In this document: positions 7,822-15,703 of the stretch, in pieces
Layout of the letters: the number at the start of each line of letters is the position of its first letter
Position numbering within the stretch: the stretch's first letter is position 1
Source: JBDSKH01 sp050245915
GTDB taxonomy: Bacteria; Actinomycetota; Actinomycetes; Actinomycetales; Microbacteriaceae
DNA length: 43,013 nucleotides
Assembly (NCBI GenBank): GCA_050245915.1
Contig: JBFWWZ010000020.1
Span: 1-43,013, forward strand
Direction: 5' to 3'
Notes under the pieces: model-generated
Told to the model about the DNA's origin: nothing
Database searches by the model: none
What the model saw: the letters and a program-made list of their open reading frames with translations, nothing else
Position numbers and translations under genes: made by a program

Positions 7822-8573
7822 TGGCGCTCACCGCGCGGCAGGATGAGATCAAGGCCGCGTTCATCGCGCTGCACGGGGCGTGGGACGAGGGGTGGCAGAG
7901 CATCCTCGAGCTCGACCCCGAGTTCCTGCACGCCTACCTCGGGTTCGAGGCCGTGCCCGCCCGCGCCCAGCATCTCGATGCCAAGACCCGTGCCTTCATC
8001 GGCCTCACCGTGGATGCCGCGACCACTCACCTGCACGGGCCCGGCATCCGGCACCACATCGCCGCCGCGCTGGCGGCCGGGGCGACCGCGCAGGAGGTCA
8101 TGGAGGTGCTGGAGTGCACCGCGACCCTCGGCATCCACGCGATGAATGTGGGCGTGCCCGTGCTGGTCGAGGTGATGGCCGAGAAGGGCCTGCGCACCGA
8201 GCCGGCGCCGCTCGACGACGAGCAGGAGCGCATCAAGGCCGCGTTCACGCGCGACCGCGGCTACTGGAATCCCACCTGGGACGAGATGCTGGAGCTGACG
8301 CCGGACCTCTTCGAGGCGTACACGGCGTTCTCGTCCCACCCGTGGCTGCACGGAACGCTGACGCCGATGATGCGCGAGTTCATCTACATCGCGTTCGACA
8401 CCTCGTCGACCCACCTGTACCGCGTCGGGCTGAAGCTCCACATCGAGAACGCCCTCGGCTACGGTGCGACGCCGCAGCAGATCCTCGAGGTGATGGAGAT
8501 CGCGAGCGTCATCGGCATCCACACCGTGACGACCGGTGCGCCCATCCTGCGCGAACTCGCCGCCGAGGGCTGA
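7821..8573 (+). CDS. double-domain carboxymuconolactone decarboxylase-like protein
   Basis: A 250-residue protein made of two tandem CMD/AhpD-like helical domains (about 1-130 and 131-250). The halves are recognisable repeats: KAAFIALHGAWDEGW / KAAFTRDRGYWNPTW, then FIGLTVDAATTHLHGPG / FIYIAFDTSSTHLYRVG, then EVMEVLECTATLGIH / EVMEIASVIGIHTV. The GTG at 7821 directly overlaps the MBL stop (TAGTG). The conserved His of the motif is present in both halves (TTHLH, STHLY). The CxxC cysteines of peroxidase-type members are absent, so it is closer to the decarboxylase/isomerase type than to AhpD. It probably acts on the product of the MBL lactonase. Confidence 0.86.
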   Translation: MALTARQDEIKAAFIALHGAWDEGWQSILELDPEFLHAYLGFEAVPARAQHLDAKTRAFIGLTVDAATTHLHGPGIRHHIAAALAAGATAQEVMEVLECTATLGIHAMNVGVPVLVEVMAEKGLRTEPAPLDDEQERIKAAFTRDRGYWNPTWDEMLELTPDLFEAYTAFSSHPWLHGTLTPMMREFIYIAFDTSSTHLYRVGLKLHIENALGYGATPQQILEVMEIASVIGIHTVTTGAPILRELAAEG

Positions 8574-8577
8574 GCGC

Positions 8578-8997
8578 GTGCGCATCCACCCCGTCCTGAT
8601 CATCGCCGTACTCGCGTCCGCGCTGACCGGGTGCGCCGCGGCGGCCGCGGCTCCCCCGACGAGCGGGCATCCGGTCGGGCACGCGGAGCTGCAGCTGATC
8701 GGGGACTGGACCGGAGTGGCCGACGACGCCGGCGACGGCGTGACCGGGATGCAGGTGGTGACCGCAGCGGCGGACGGCACCGGGTTCGACGGCGACCTCA
8801 CGTTCGCGATCGGCGGCGAGGCGCATACCGAACCTGTCCACGCGGCGATGACCCCGCACGGCCACCTGGTCGCCGAGATCGGCGCCGATGCCTCGATCGA
8901 GGTGCACATCGTCGATCCCGCCACGCTCGACTACTGCTTCTCGCGCTACGGAACCGACTTCGTGTACTCCTGCGGCAGCCTCAGCCGCGCAGACTGA
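8578..8997 (+). CDS. small lipoprotein of unknown function
   Basis: A 139-residue protein. The GTG at 8578, 4 nt after the CMD stop, gives a lipoprotein signal VRIHPVLIIAVLAS with lipobox ALTGC. After an Ala/Pro linker the mature region is about 110 residues and beta-rich, with GDWTGVADDAGDG near its start and two cysteines near the end (DYCFSRYG, YSCGSL) that could form a disulfide. I do not recognise a family. It may be co-transcribed with the MBL-CMD pair, or be a separate envelope protein. It ends 3 nt from the convergent aldo/keto reductase gene. Confidence 0.72.
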   Translation: MRIHPVLIIAVLASALTGCAAAAAAPPTSGHPVGHAELQLIGDWTGVADDAGDGVTGMQVVTAAADGTGFDGDLTFAIGGEAHTEPVHAAMTPHGHLVAEIGADASIEVHIVDPATLDYCFSRYGTDFVYSCGSLSRAD

Positions 8998-9000
8998 GGC

Positions 9001-9954
9001 TCACCCCGCCGGGAACAGGGCGTCGATCCGGGCACGGTCCGCGGCATCCGGAACCCACCCCGCCCCCGCGGCCGCGTTCTGCGTCACCTGGTCGGGTCGG
9101 GTCGCGCCCGCGATCACGCTCGAGATGCCGGGATGCGAGAGGAACCACCCCATCGTCGCCTCCAGCATCGAAATGCCGCGTGCATCGCAGAAGGCGGCGT
9201 AGGCCTCCATGGCGTCCCACGGCGCGTCCTCGGCTACGTTCGGGCGCTGGCGCATGATCCGGGTGTCCGCGGGCCGCTCGGTGCGCGTGAACTTGCCGGT
9301 GAAGAGGCCGTTCGCGAGCGGGAAGAACGGCAGGAAGCCGATGCCGGAGGCCTCGGCGGCGGCGAGCACGTCCTCCGCCTGACGGCTCAGCAGGTTGTAC
9401 TCGTTCTGCACCGAGACGAAGCGTGCGGTGCCGAGCCGCTCCGCCTGCGTTGCGGCATCGGCCAGCTGGGCGACATGGACATTGGAGCAGCCGATCTCGC
9501 GGACCTTGCCCTCGGCGACCAGCTCGTTCAGCGCGGCCAGCGTCTCCTCGATCGGGGTGGCGGGATCGGGGGTGTGCTGCTGGTAGAGGTCGATGGTCTC
9601 GATCCCGAGCCGCGTGAGCGACTGCTCGACCGCGGTGCGGATGTAGGCCCGGGAGCCTTTCGGCGCGCCGCCGAAGTCGGGCGCCATCGGCTGGTGGCCG
9701 AACTTGGTGGCGATGATCGCCTCGTCGCGGCGGCCGCGCAGTGCCTCGCCCAGCATCCGCTCGCTCAGGCCGAACTCCTTGCCGTAGATGTCGGCGGTGT
9801 CGAAGAACGTCACCCCATTGTCGAGCGCCGCGTGCACGACGGCCGTGGTGCCCTCCTGCTGCTCGGTCAGGGTGCCCGGACGGCCGAAGTTGTTGCAGCC
9901 GAGGCCGATCACGGAGACGGTGAGGGATGAGGTACCGAGCGAGCGGGTGCGCAT
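9001..9954 (-). CDS. aldo/keto reductase
   Basis: A 317-residue NADPH-dependent oxidoreductase of the AKR superfamily, TIM-barrel. The catalytic tetrad is visible: D and Y in FFDTADIYGKE, K in IIATKFGH, H in LYQQHTPD. The start segment MRTRSLGTSSLTVSVIGLGCN is typical. It reduces aldehydes or ketones; the natural substrate is unknown. It is divergent from ogt. The -10-like TAGCCT lies 6 nt upstream of the ATG, so the mRNA may be leaderless. Confidence 0.93.
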   Translation of the reverse strand: MRTRSLGTSSLTVSVIGLGCNNFGRPGTLTEQQEGTTAVVHAALDNGVTFFDTADIYGKEFGLSERMLGEALRGRRDEAIIATKFGHQPMAPDFGGAPKGSRAYIRTAVEQSLTRLGIETIDLYQQHTPDPATPIEETLAALNELVAEGKVREIGCSNVHVAQLADAATQAERLGTARFVSVQNEYNLLSRQAEDVLAAAEASGIGFLPFFPLANGLFTGKFTRTERPADTRIMRQRPNVAEDAPWDAMEAYAAFCDARGISMLEATMGWFLSHPGISSVIAGATRPDQVTQNAAAGAGWVPDAADRARIDALFPAG

Positions 9955-9960
9955 GACTCG

Positions 9961-9966
9961 AGGCTA
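9961..9966 (-). promoter_or_regulatory. putative -10 box (TAGCCT) for a leaderless aldo/keto reductase mRNA
   Basis: TAGCCT on the minus strand stands 6 nt before the ATG, the distance at which transcription would begin at the start codon itself. I see no convincing -35. Confidence 0.4.
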
Positions 9967-10057
9967 TCCGGGCTCGCCTCCTCCCCTCCCCATCTCTCCG
10001 CGGAGGACCCTCCTGCGCCATGTCCGATTTCCGCGAGTCGGTGTCGGTGCCGCGGTC

Positions 10058-10063
10058 TACTCT
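10058..10063 (+). promoter_or_regulatory. putative -10 box (TACTCT) for a leaderless ogt mRNA
   Basis: TACTCT ends 6 nt before the ogt ATG at 10070. There is no Shine-Dalgarno sequence in between and no clear -35 upstream. Confidence 0.4.
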
Positions 10064-10069
10064 CGGATC

Positions 10070-10642
10070 ATGCAGACCACGCTCGACACCCCCGTCAGCC
10101 TCCGCCGCATGCCGAGTCCGATCGGCCGCATCGAGGTCATCGGCAACGGCAGCGCCATCACCTCCCTCTCCATCGAGCGCGACGGCGTGCTCCCCCACGA
10201 CGACCTGCCCGAGCGGTCCGACGCGATCCTCGACCGGGCGGTGGAACAGCTCGAACAGTACTTCGCCGGCCACCGGCGCGACTTCGACCTGCCGCTCTCG
10301 CTCGCAGGCAGCGCCTTCCAGCTCGCGGTGTGGGAGCAGCTCGTCGATCTGGAGTTCGGGGAGGTCGTGTCCTACGGCGAGCTCGGCATGGCGACCGGCC
10401 GCGCCACCGCCGGCCGCGCCGTCGGCGGTGCCGTCGGGGCGAATCCGATTCCGATCATCGTGCCGTGCCACCGCGTGCTCGGCAGCGACGGCCGCATCAC
10501 CGGGTATAGCGGCGGCGAGGGCATCCCGACCAAGTCGTGGCTGCTCGCGCACGAGGGCATCGCGCATTCGGCTCCCGCCACATCCCGGCTCGAGCTCGAC
10601 CTGGAGCCCGAGCTCGGCACGGCTGCGGAACCGGCTGCGTGA
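10070..10642 (+). CDS. ogt: methylated-DNA--protein-cysteine S-methyltransferase
   Basis: A 190-residue suicide repair protein that transfers the alkyl group of O6-methylguanine to its own cysteine. The active site PCHRV has the acceptor Cys at about residue 133. Upstream are SAFQLAVWEQL and SYGELG, the winged-helix DNA-binding part, and GYSGG closes the core. There is a C-terminal tail of about 25 acidic/Ala-rich residues. It has no Ada-type N-terminal domain. Its stop overlaps the tag start (GTGA), making a two-gene alkylation-repair operon. Confidence 0.95.
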   Translation: MQTTLDTPVSLRRMPSPIGRIEVIGNGSAITSLSIERDGVLPHDDLPERSDAILDRAVEQLEQYFAGHRRDFDLPLSLAGSAFQLAVWEQLVDLEFGEVVSYGELGMATGRATAGRAVGGAVGANPIPIIVPCHRVLGSDGRITGYSGGEGIPTKSWLLAHEGIAHSAPATSRLELDLEPELGTAAEPAA

Positions 10643-11247
10643 GCCGGCCGTCGCTCATCGTCGGCGACGACGGACGGTCGCGGTGCGCATGGGCGGGCTC
10701 CGACGCGGAGTACCAGCGCTACCACGACGAGGAGTGGGGCATTCCGCTCCACGGCGACCGTCCGCTGTTCGAGAAGCTCAGCCTTGAGGGCTTCCAGGCC
10801 GGGCTGTCCTGGATCACGATCCTGCGCAGGCGCCCCACCTTCTGTGCCGCGTTCGCCGACTTCGAGATCGACCGGGTCGCCGCGTTCGACGACGGTGACG
10901 TGGAACGGCTGATGAACGACCCCGGCATCATCCGCAACCGGGCCAAGGTCGAGGCCACCATCTCCAACGCCCGGATCACGCAGCAACTCGTCCACGACGA
11001 TCCGGGCGCCCTCGACCGGCTGCTCTGGGGCTTCGCTCCCCCGCCGCGCGCACAGGCACCCCGTGCGCTCAGCGACCTCCCCGCCACCACAGCCGAATCG
11101 AACGCCGCCAGCAGGGCGCTCAAGAAGCTCGGCTACCGGTTCGTCGGGCCCACCACGATCTACGCGCTCATGCAGTCAGCGGGAATGGTCGACGATCACG
11201 TCGCCGGCTGCTGGCGAACCACCGCACCGTCGCCGGCCGATCCGTAG
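10639..11247 (+). CDS. tag: DNA-3-methyladenine glycosylase I
   Basis: A 202-residue base-excision glycosylase that removes 3-methyladenine. The N-terminus has RCAWAGSDAEYQRYHDEEWG with the family Cys and His zinc ligands, and DHVAGC near the C-terminus supplies the second His and Cys. FEKLSLEGFQAGLSWITILR is the conserved base-recognition helix region. GTG at 10639 is the only start that overlaps ogt by 4 nt and keeps the zinc-binding Cys. The last 52 bp overlap the convergent membrane-protein gene. Confidence 0.95.
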   Translation: MSRPSLIVGDDGRSRCAWAGSDAEYQRYHDEEWGIPLHGDRPLFEKLSLEGFQAGLSWITILRRRPTFCAAFADFEIDRVAAFDDGDVERLMNDPGIIRNRAKVEATISNARITQQLVHDDPGALDRLLWGFAPPPRAQAPRALSDLPATTAESNAASRALKKLGYRFVGPTTIYALMQSAGMVDDHVAGCWRTTAPSPADP

Positions 11248-11681
11248 CCCGCCATCGGCGGCGGATACCCGTAGTGCGCGAGCAGTCCCGGCTCGTACGT
11301 CTCGCTCTTCTGCGCGAGCAGGATGCACCACAGCCACGGGAAGAAGATGCCCAGCACGACGTACGCCGAATCCTTGCGGAACGCCAGATCGATGCGGTAC
11401 ATCGCGAGCGCCAGGAAGATGCGCACCACGATCGCCGCCGGCGTCAGCGCCAGCAGGGCGATCGGGCCGGGCTGCCCGCCCACCCGCAGCCAGGTCCAGG
11501 TGTTGAAGATCGGGATCCACGCGATCCCCGGTGCCACCCCCACCTTGCGGAAGAAGAACATCAGTGTGATCGCCGTGAGCAGGTAGCTGAACAGCAGAAT
11601 CACGCCGAAGAACACGCCGTACGCGAGAATGACCACCCACACGCCGGCCGCGGTGTCGTTACCGATCGGGTCCGGATCCAT
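11196..11681 (-). CDS. small membrane protein, DUF5684-like
   Basis: A 161-residue protein with about four hydrophobic segments: VWVVILAYGVFFGVILLFSY, LLTAITLMFFF, IALLALTPAAIVVRIFLALA, and VVLGIFFPWLWCILLA. The phrase VGVAPGIAWIPIFNTWTWLRVGG resembles the DUF5684 motif (polar, Trp-rich, before a membrane segment). The tail after residue 130 is Gly/Pro-rich. Function is unknown. Its own promoter may lie inside the 3' end of yaaA (TAGTCT at 11688-11693, 6 nt before the ATG). The 3' end overlaps tag on the other strand by 52 bp, so convergent transcripts would be complementary there. Confidence 0.8.
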   Translation of the reverse strand: MDPDPIGNDTAAGVWVVILAYGVFFGVILLFSYLLTAITLMFFFRKVGVAPGIAWIPIFNTWTWLRVGGQPGPIALLALTPAAIVVRIFLALAMYRIDLAFRKDSAYVVLGIFFPWLWCILLAQKSETYEPGLLAHYGYPPPMAGYGSAGDGAVVRQQPAT

Positions 11682-11685
11682 GTCG

Positions 11686-12432
11686 TCAGACTACGAGATC
11701 GAGCTCGCCCGGTGCACCAGGCACCAACCGGATGCCGGCGGTGCCGGCCCAGGCGAGCAGCGTCGCCACATCCGAGTGATCGATCCCCGCCTCCACGAGC
11801 CGGCGGACGAACACACCCTTGCCGTGCTTGTTGAAATGGTTGAGGGCGCGGCGGCGGCCCTCGCCGTCCTCGCTCACCACCCGCACGAACACCGCATCCG
11901 GGCGGTCCGGGAGCGGGCCGAGGGAGGCGTACGCCTCCGACCGCAGATCCAGCAGCAGGCCCGGGACCTGCTCCAGCACCTCGGAGACGGGTGCACGCCA
12001 CAGCCGCCCGAGCGTCACACCGGGAAGTCGCGAGTCGTGCGAGAGCCGGTACGCCGGCAGCGGGTCGAGCGCCAGCGACAGCCCGAACGCCGCCGACGCG
12101 ATCGCGACGTGGCGACCGGCGAAGGCGCGCTGATCCGGGGTGAGTGTGCCGGCATCCAGCGCCTCGTAGAGCACACCGTCGTAGCGGTCGATCGCGGGCA
12201 TCGTGGGCGAGGTCAGCACCGTGCGATTGCGCAGAGCTTCGTGCGCCTGCGTCGACCCGAGCTTCAGGCCTGCCGTCGCGGCCTGGAGGTTTCTCGACAG
12301 GCGGCGCGCGGCATCCAGCGCCTGTCTGCGCGGAACCGTCAGCGACGGGAAACTCAGCGCCGTGAAATCGAGGCGGGTTCCCTCGTCACCGCCGTCGCGC
12401 TTCGTCTCCGACGGGGGAAGCAGGATGAGCAT
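11686..12432 (-). CDS. yaaA: peroxide stress protein YaaA (DUF328)
   Basis: A 248-residue protein of the YaaA/DUF328 family, which in E. coli limits intracellular iron and oxidative DNA damage during H2O2 stress. The N-terminus MLILLPPSETK is the family signature. IDRYDGVLYEALDAG and HFNKHGKGVFVRRL are further conserved blocks. The start abuts the stop of the kinase gene with no gap, so it is translated from the same mRNA. Placement behind the ATP synthase operon suggests read-through expression. Confidence 0.93.
   Translation of the reverse strand: MLILLPPSETKRDGGDEGTRLDFTALSFPSLTVPRRQALDAARRLSRNLQAATAGLKLGSTQAHEALRNRTVLTSPTMPAIDRYDGVLYEALDAGTLTPDQRAFAGRHVAIASAAFGLSLALDPLPAYRLSHDSRLPGVTLGRLWRAPVSEVLEQVPGLLLDLRSEAYASLGPLPDRPDAVFVRVVSEDGEGRRRALNHFNKHGKGVFVRRLVEAGIDHSDVATLLAWAGTAGIRLVPGAPGELDLVV
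11688..11693 (-). promoter_or_regulatory. putative -10 box (TAGTCT) for a leaderless DUF5684-like mRNA
   Basis: TAGTCT on the minus strand ends 6 nt before the ATG at 11681 and lies within the last codons of yaaA. Confidence 0.4.
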
Positions 12433-12984
12433 CTAGCCGTTCAGGAACTCGAGGGCCTGCTCGATGTTGACGCCGAGCGGGCGGACCGAGTCGAGAGTCA
12501 CCCGCGGGATCGCGGCCGACTCCCCCTGGAACGGCTCCCACTCCTCGAGGCTCTGCTCGACCGCGTACGCCGTCTCCGCGTGCCGGCCTGCACGTGCCGC
12601 GAGCCGCTCCCGATGCACCTCCGGATCGGAGCAGGTGACCTCGATGAACCGCAGCACCGCATTCTGCCGCGCGGCCAGGCGCAACCACTGCTCCCGAGCC
12701 GGTTCGACGGCGTTGACCGCGTCGATGACCACACCTCGACCACCGGCGAGCACGCTCTCCGCCATCGCCTCGGCCACGAGGTACGCCGCGAGACCGGTCG
12801 GCTGTTCGGCGTCGATGCCGGCGCTCAGGATCGCCGCCTCGATCGGGTCGACCGACAGCACCGGCAGGCCCAGGCGATTACCCACCACCTCGGCGATCGT
12901 GCTCTTGCCGACAGCGGGCAGGCCCGCCGTCACCACCAGCAACGGGAGCGTCGCCGCCTCCGTCGCCGCCCCCAGGTCGGACAC
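12433..12984 (-). CDS. AAA_33/zeta-like P-loop kinase
   Basis: A 183-residue P-loop NTPase. Walker A GLPAVGKST is at about 20-28, DP in LSVDPIEAAIL is at the position of the Asp/substrate loop, and VIDAVNAVEPAREQW is the Walker-B-like strand. The C-terminal half contains the Arg-rich lid ERLAARAGRH. The family phosphorylates small molecules such as sugars, nucleosides or UDP-sugars. GTG at 12984 is 2 nt after the atpC stop and keeps the Walker strand intact; longer starts would lie in atpC. No antitoxin partner is seen, so toxin function is unlikely. Confidence 0.82.
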   Translation of the reverse strand: MSDLGAATEAATLPLLVVTAGLPAVGKSTIAEVVGNRLGLPVLSVDPIEAAILSAGIDAEQPTGLAAYLVAEAMAESVLAGGRGVVIDAVNAVEPAREQWLRLAARQNAVLRFIEVTCSDPEVHRERLAARAGRHAETAYAVEQSLEEWEPFQGESAAIPRVTLDSVRPLGVNIEQALEFLNG

Positions 12985-12986
12985 CG

Positions 12987-13259
12987 CTAAACCAGCTCGG
13001 CTTCTCCGGCGACGATCTGGACGACGTCGGCCTGCACAGACAGGAAGCCGTCTTCCGCGCGCGCGGTCACCACGGAGCCGTCGGTCGTCGTGATGCGCAC
13101 CTCGCCGCTGGCGAGGATGCCCAGGACCGGCTCGTGACCGGCGAGGATGCCGATCTGACCGATCGTGGTACGCGCGACGACCTGCCGTGCTTTGCCGGTC
13201 CACAGCTCTCTGTCTGCGGAGACGACGCTGACGGTCAGCTCGCGGGGACCATCCGCCAT
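12987..13259 (-). CDS. atpC: F1F0 ATP synthase subunit epsilon
   Basis: A 90-residue epsilon subunit, shorter than the 130-140 residues of E. coli because it keeps essentially the N-terminal beta-sandwich (LTVSVVSADRELW, GQIGILAGHEPVLGILASG) and lacks the C-terminal helical domain. This short form is common in actinobacteria. The ATG at 13259 starts MADGPRELTV and is 2 nt past the atpD stop. It connects gamma to the c-ring. Lacking the C-terminal helices it may not inhibit ATP hydrolysis as in E. coli. Confidence 0.95.
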   Translation of the reverse strand: MADGPRELTVSVVSADRELWTGKARQVVARTTIGQIGILAGHEPVLGILASGEVRITTTDGSVVTARAEDGFLSVQADVVQIVAGEAELV

Positions 13260-13261
13260 GG

Positions 13262-14728
<1,467 letters not shown>

Positions 14729-14737
14729 GGGGTCTCC

Positions 14738-15634
14738 TTATTTGGACGCGAGGGCGTCGGCGCCGCCGACGATCTCGGAAATCTGCTGGGTGATCTCGGA
14801 CTGACGCGCGTTGTTCGCGAGGCGGGTGTAGTCGCGCACCAGGGCGTCGGCGTTGTCGCTGGCCGACTTCATCGCCTTCTGGGTCGCGGCGTGCTTGCTG
14901 GCCGCCGACTGCAGCAGCGCATTGAAGATGCGGCTCTCGATGTACACCGGGAGGAGCGCATCGAGCACCGTGTCGGCATCCGGCTCGAACTCGTAGAGCG
15001 GCAGCGCGACGGTGTCAGCGGGCTCCTCGACGCCCTCCACGACCTCCAGGGGAAGCAGGCGGACGACCTCGGGGCTCTGCGTCAGCATGCTGACGAACCG
15101 GTTGTACACGATGTGGATCTCGTCGACGCCGCCCTCCGGCGTGGGCTGGACGAAGCGCGCCACCAGCTCTTCGCCGATCTCCTGCGCCGTCGCGAACCCG
15201 GGGTTGTCGGTGTCACCCGTCCAGGCCTTCTCGATCGCGCGCTTGCGGAACTGGAAGTACCCGACCGCCCGGCGCCCGACGACGTAGAGCACGACCTCTT
15301 TGCCCTGACTGCGCAGCAGCGTGGCGAGCTCTTCGCTCTCTTTCAGCACGTTCGCGTTGAATGCGCCGGCGAGACCGCGGTCGGATGCGAACACCAGGAT
15401 CGCGGCGCGCTCGATCTTCTCCGGCTCGGTCGTGAGCACGTGGCTGACGTTCGAGTACGTCGCGACGGCCGACACGGCGCGGGTCACCGCGCGCGCGTAC
15501 GGCGCGGACGCCTGCACCCGGGCCAGGGCCTTCTGGATGCGGGATGCCGCGATCAGCTCCATGGCACGGGTGATCTTCTTGGTCGTCTGGGCAGAGCGGA
15601 TCTTCTGCCGGTAGACCCGAAGCTGGGCTCCCAT
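14738..15634 (-). CDS. atpG: F1F0 ATP synthase subunit gamma
   Basis: A 298-residue central stalk subunit. MGAQLRVYRQKIRSAQTTKKITRAMELIAASR is the conserved N-terminal helix (abbreviated: MGAQLRVY...TKKITRAME). The conserved C-terminal helix contains MKSASDNADAL and RQSEITQQISEIVGGA. It rotates within the alpha3-beta3 ring. The start lies 69 nt after the atpA stop, an unusually wide gap within this operon that is filled by a repeat element. Confidence 0.97.
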   Translation of the reverse strand: MGAQLRVYRQKIRSAQTTKKITRAMELIAASRIQKALARVQASAPYARAVTRAVSAVATYSNVSHVLTTEPEKIERAAILVFASDRGLAGAFNANVLKESEELATLLRSQGKEVVLYVVGRRAVGYFQFRKRAIEKAWTGDTDNPGFATAQEIGEELVARFVQPTPEGGVDEIHIVYNRFVSMLTQSPEVVRLLPLEVVEGVEEPADTVALPLYEFEPDADTVLDALLPVYIESRIFNALLQSAASKHAATQKAMKSASDNADALVRDYTRLANNARQSEITQQISEIVGGADALASK

Positions 15635-15650
15635 GTCGTGTTCCTTATCT

Positions 15651-15687
15651 GCTGATTGAGTAGCGCCGGAGGCGCGTGTCGAAATCC
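15651..15687. repeat. GGTTGAGTAGC...TGTCGAAACC-family repeat between atpA and atpG
   Basis: The plus strand reads GATTGAGTAGC at 15654-15664, then an internal palindrome GCGCCGGAGGCGC (15663-15675), then GTGTCGAAATCC (15676-15687). The same ends occur at 22921-23013 and 23859-23892. It occupies most of the atpA-atpG gap. A hairpin in the transcript could affect processing of the atp mRNA. Confidence 0.75.
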
Positions 15688-15703
15688 GGGTCGAGTCGGG
15701 CGA

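Noticed and set aside
12433..12984. Zeta-type toxin of a toxin-antitoxin pair
   Set aside because: There is no small antitoxin gene beside it, and it sits between atpC and yaaA in a housekeeping run; a metabolic P-loop kinase is more likely.
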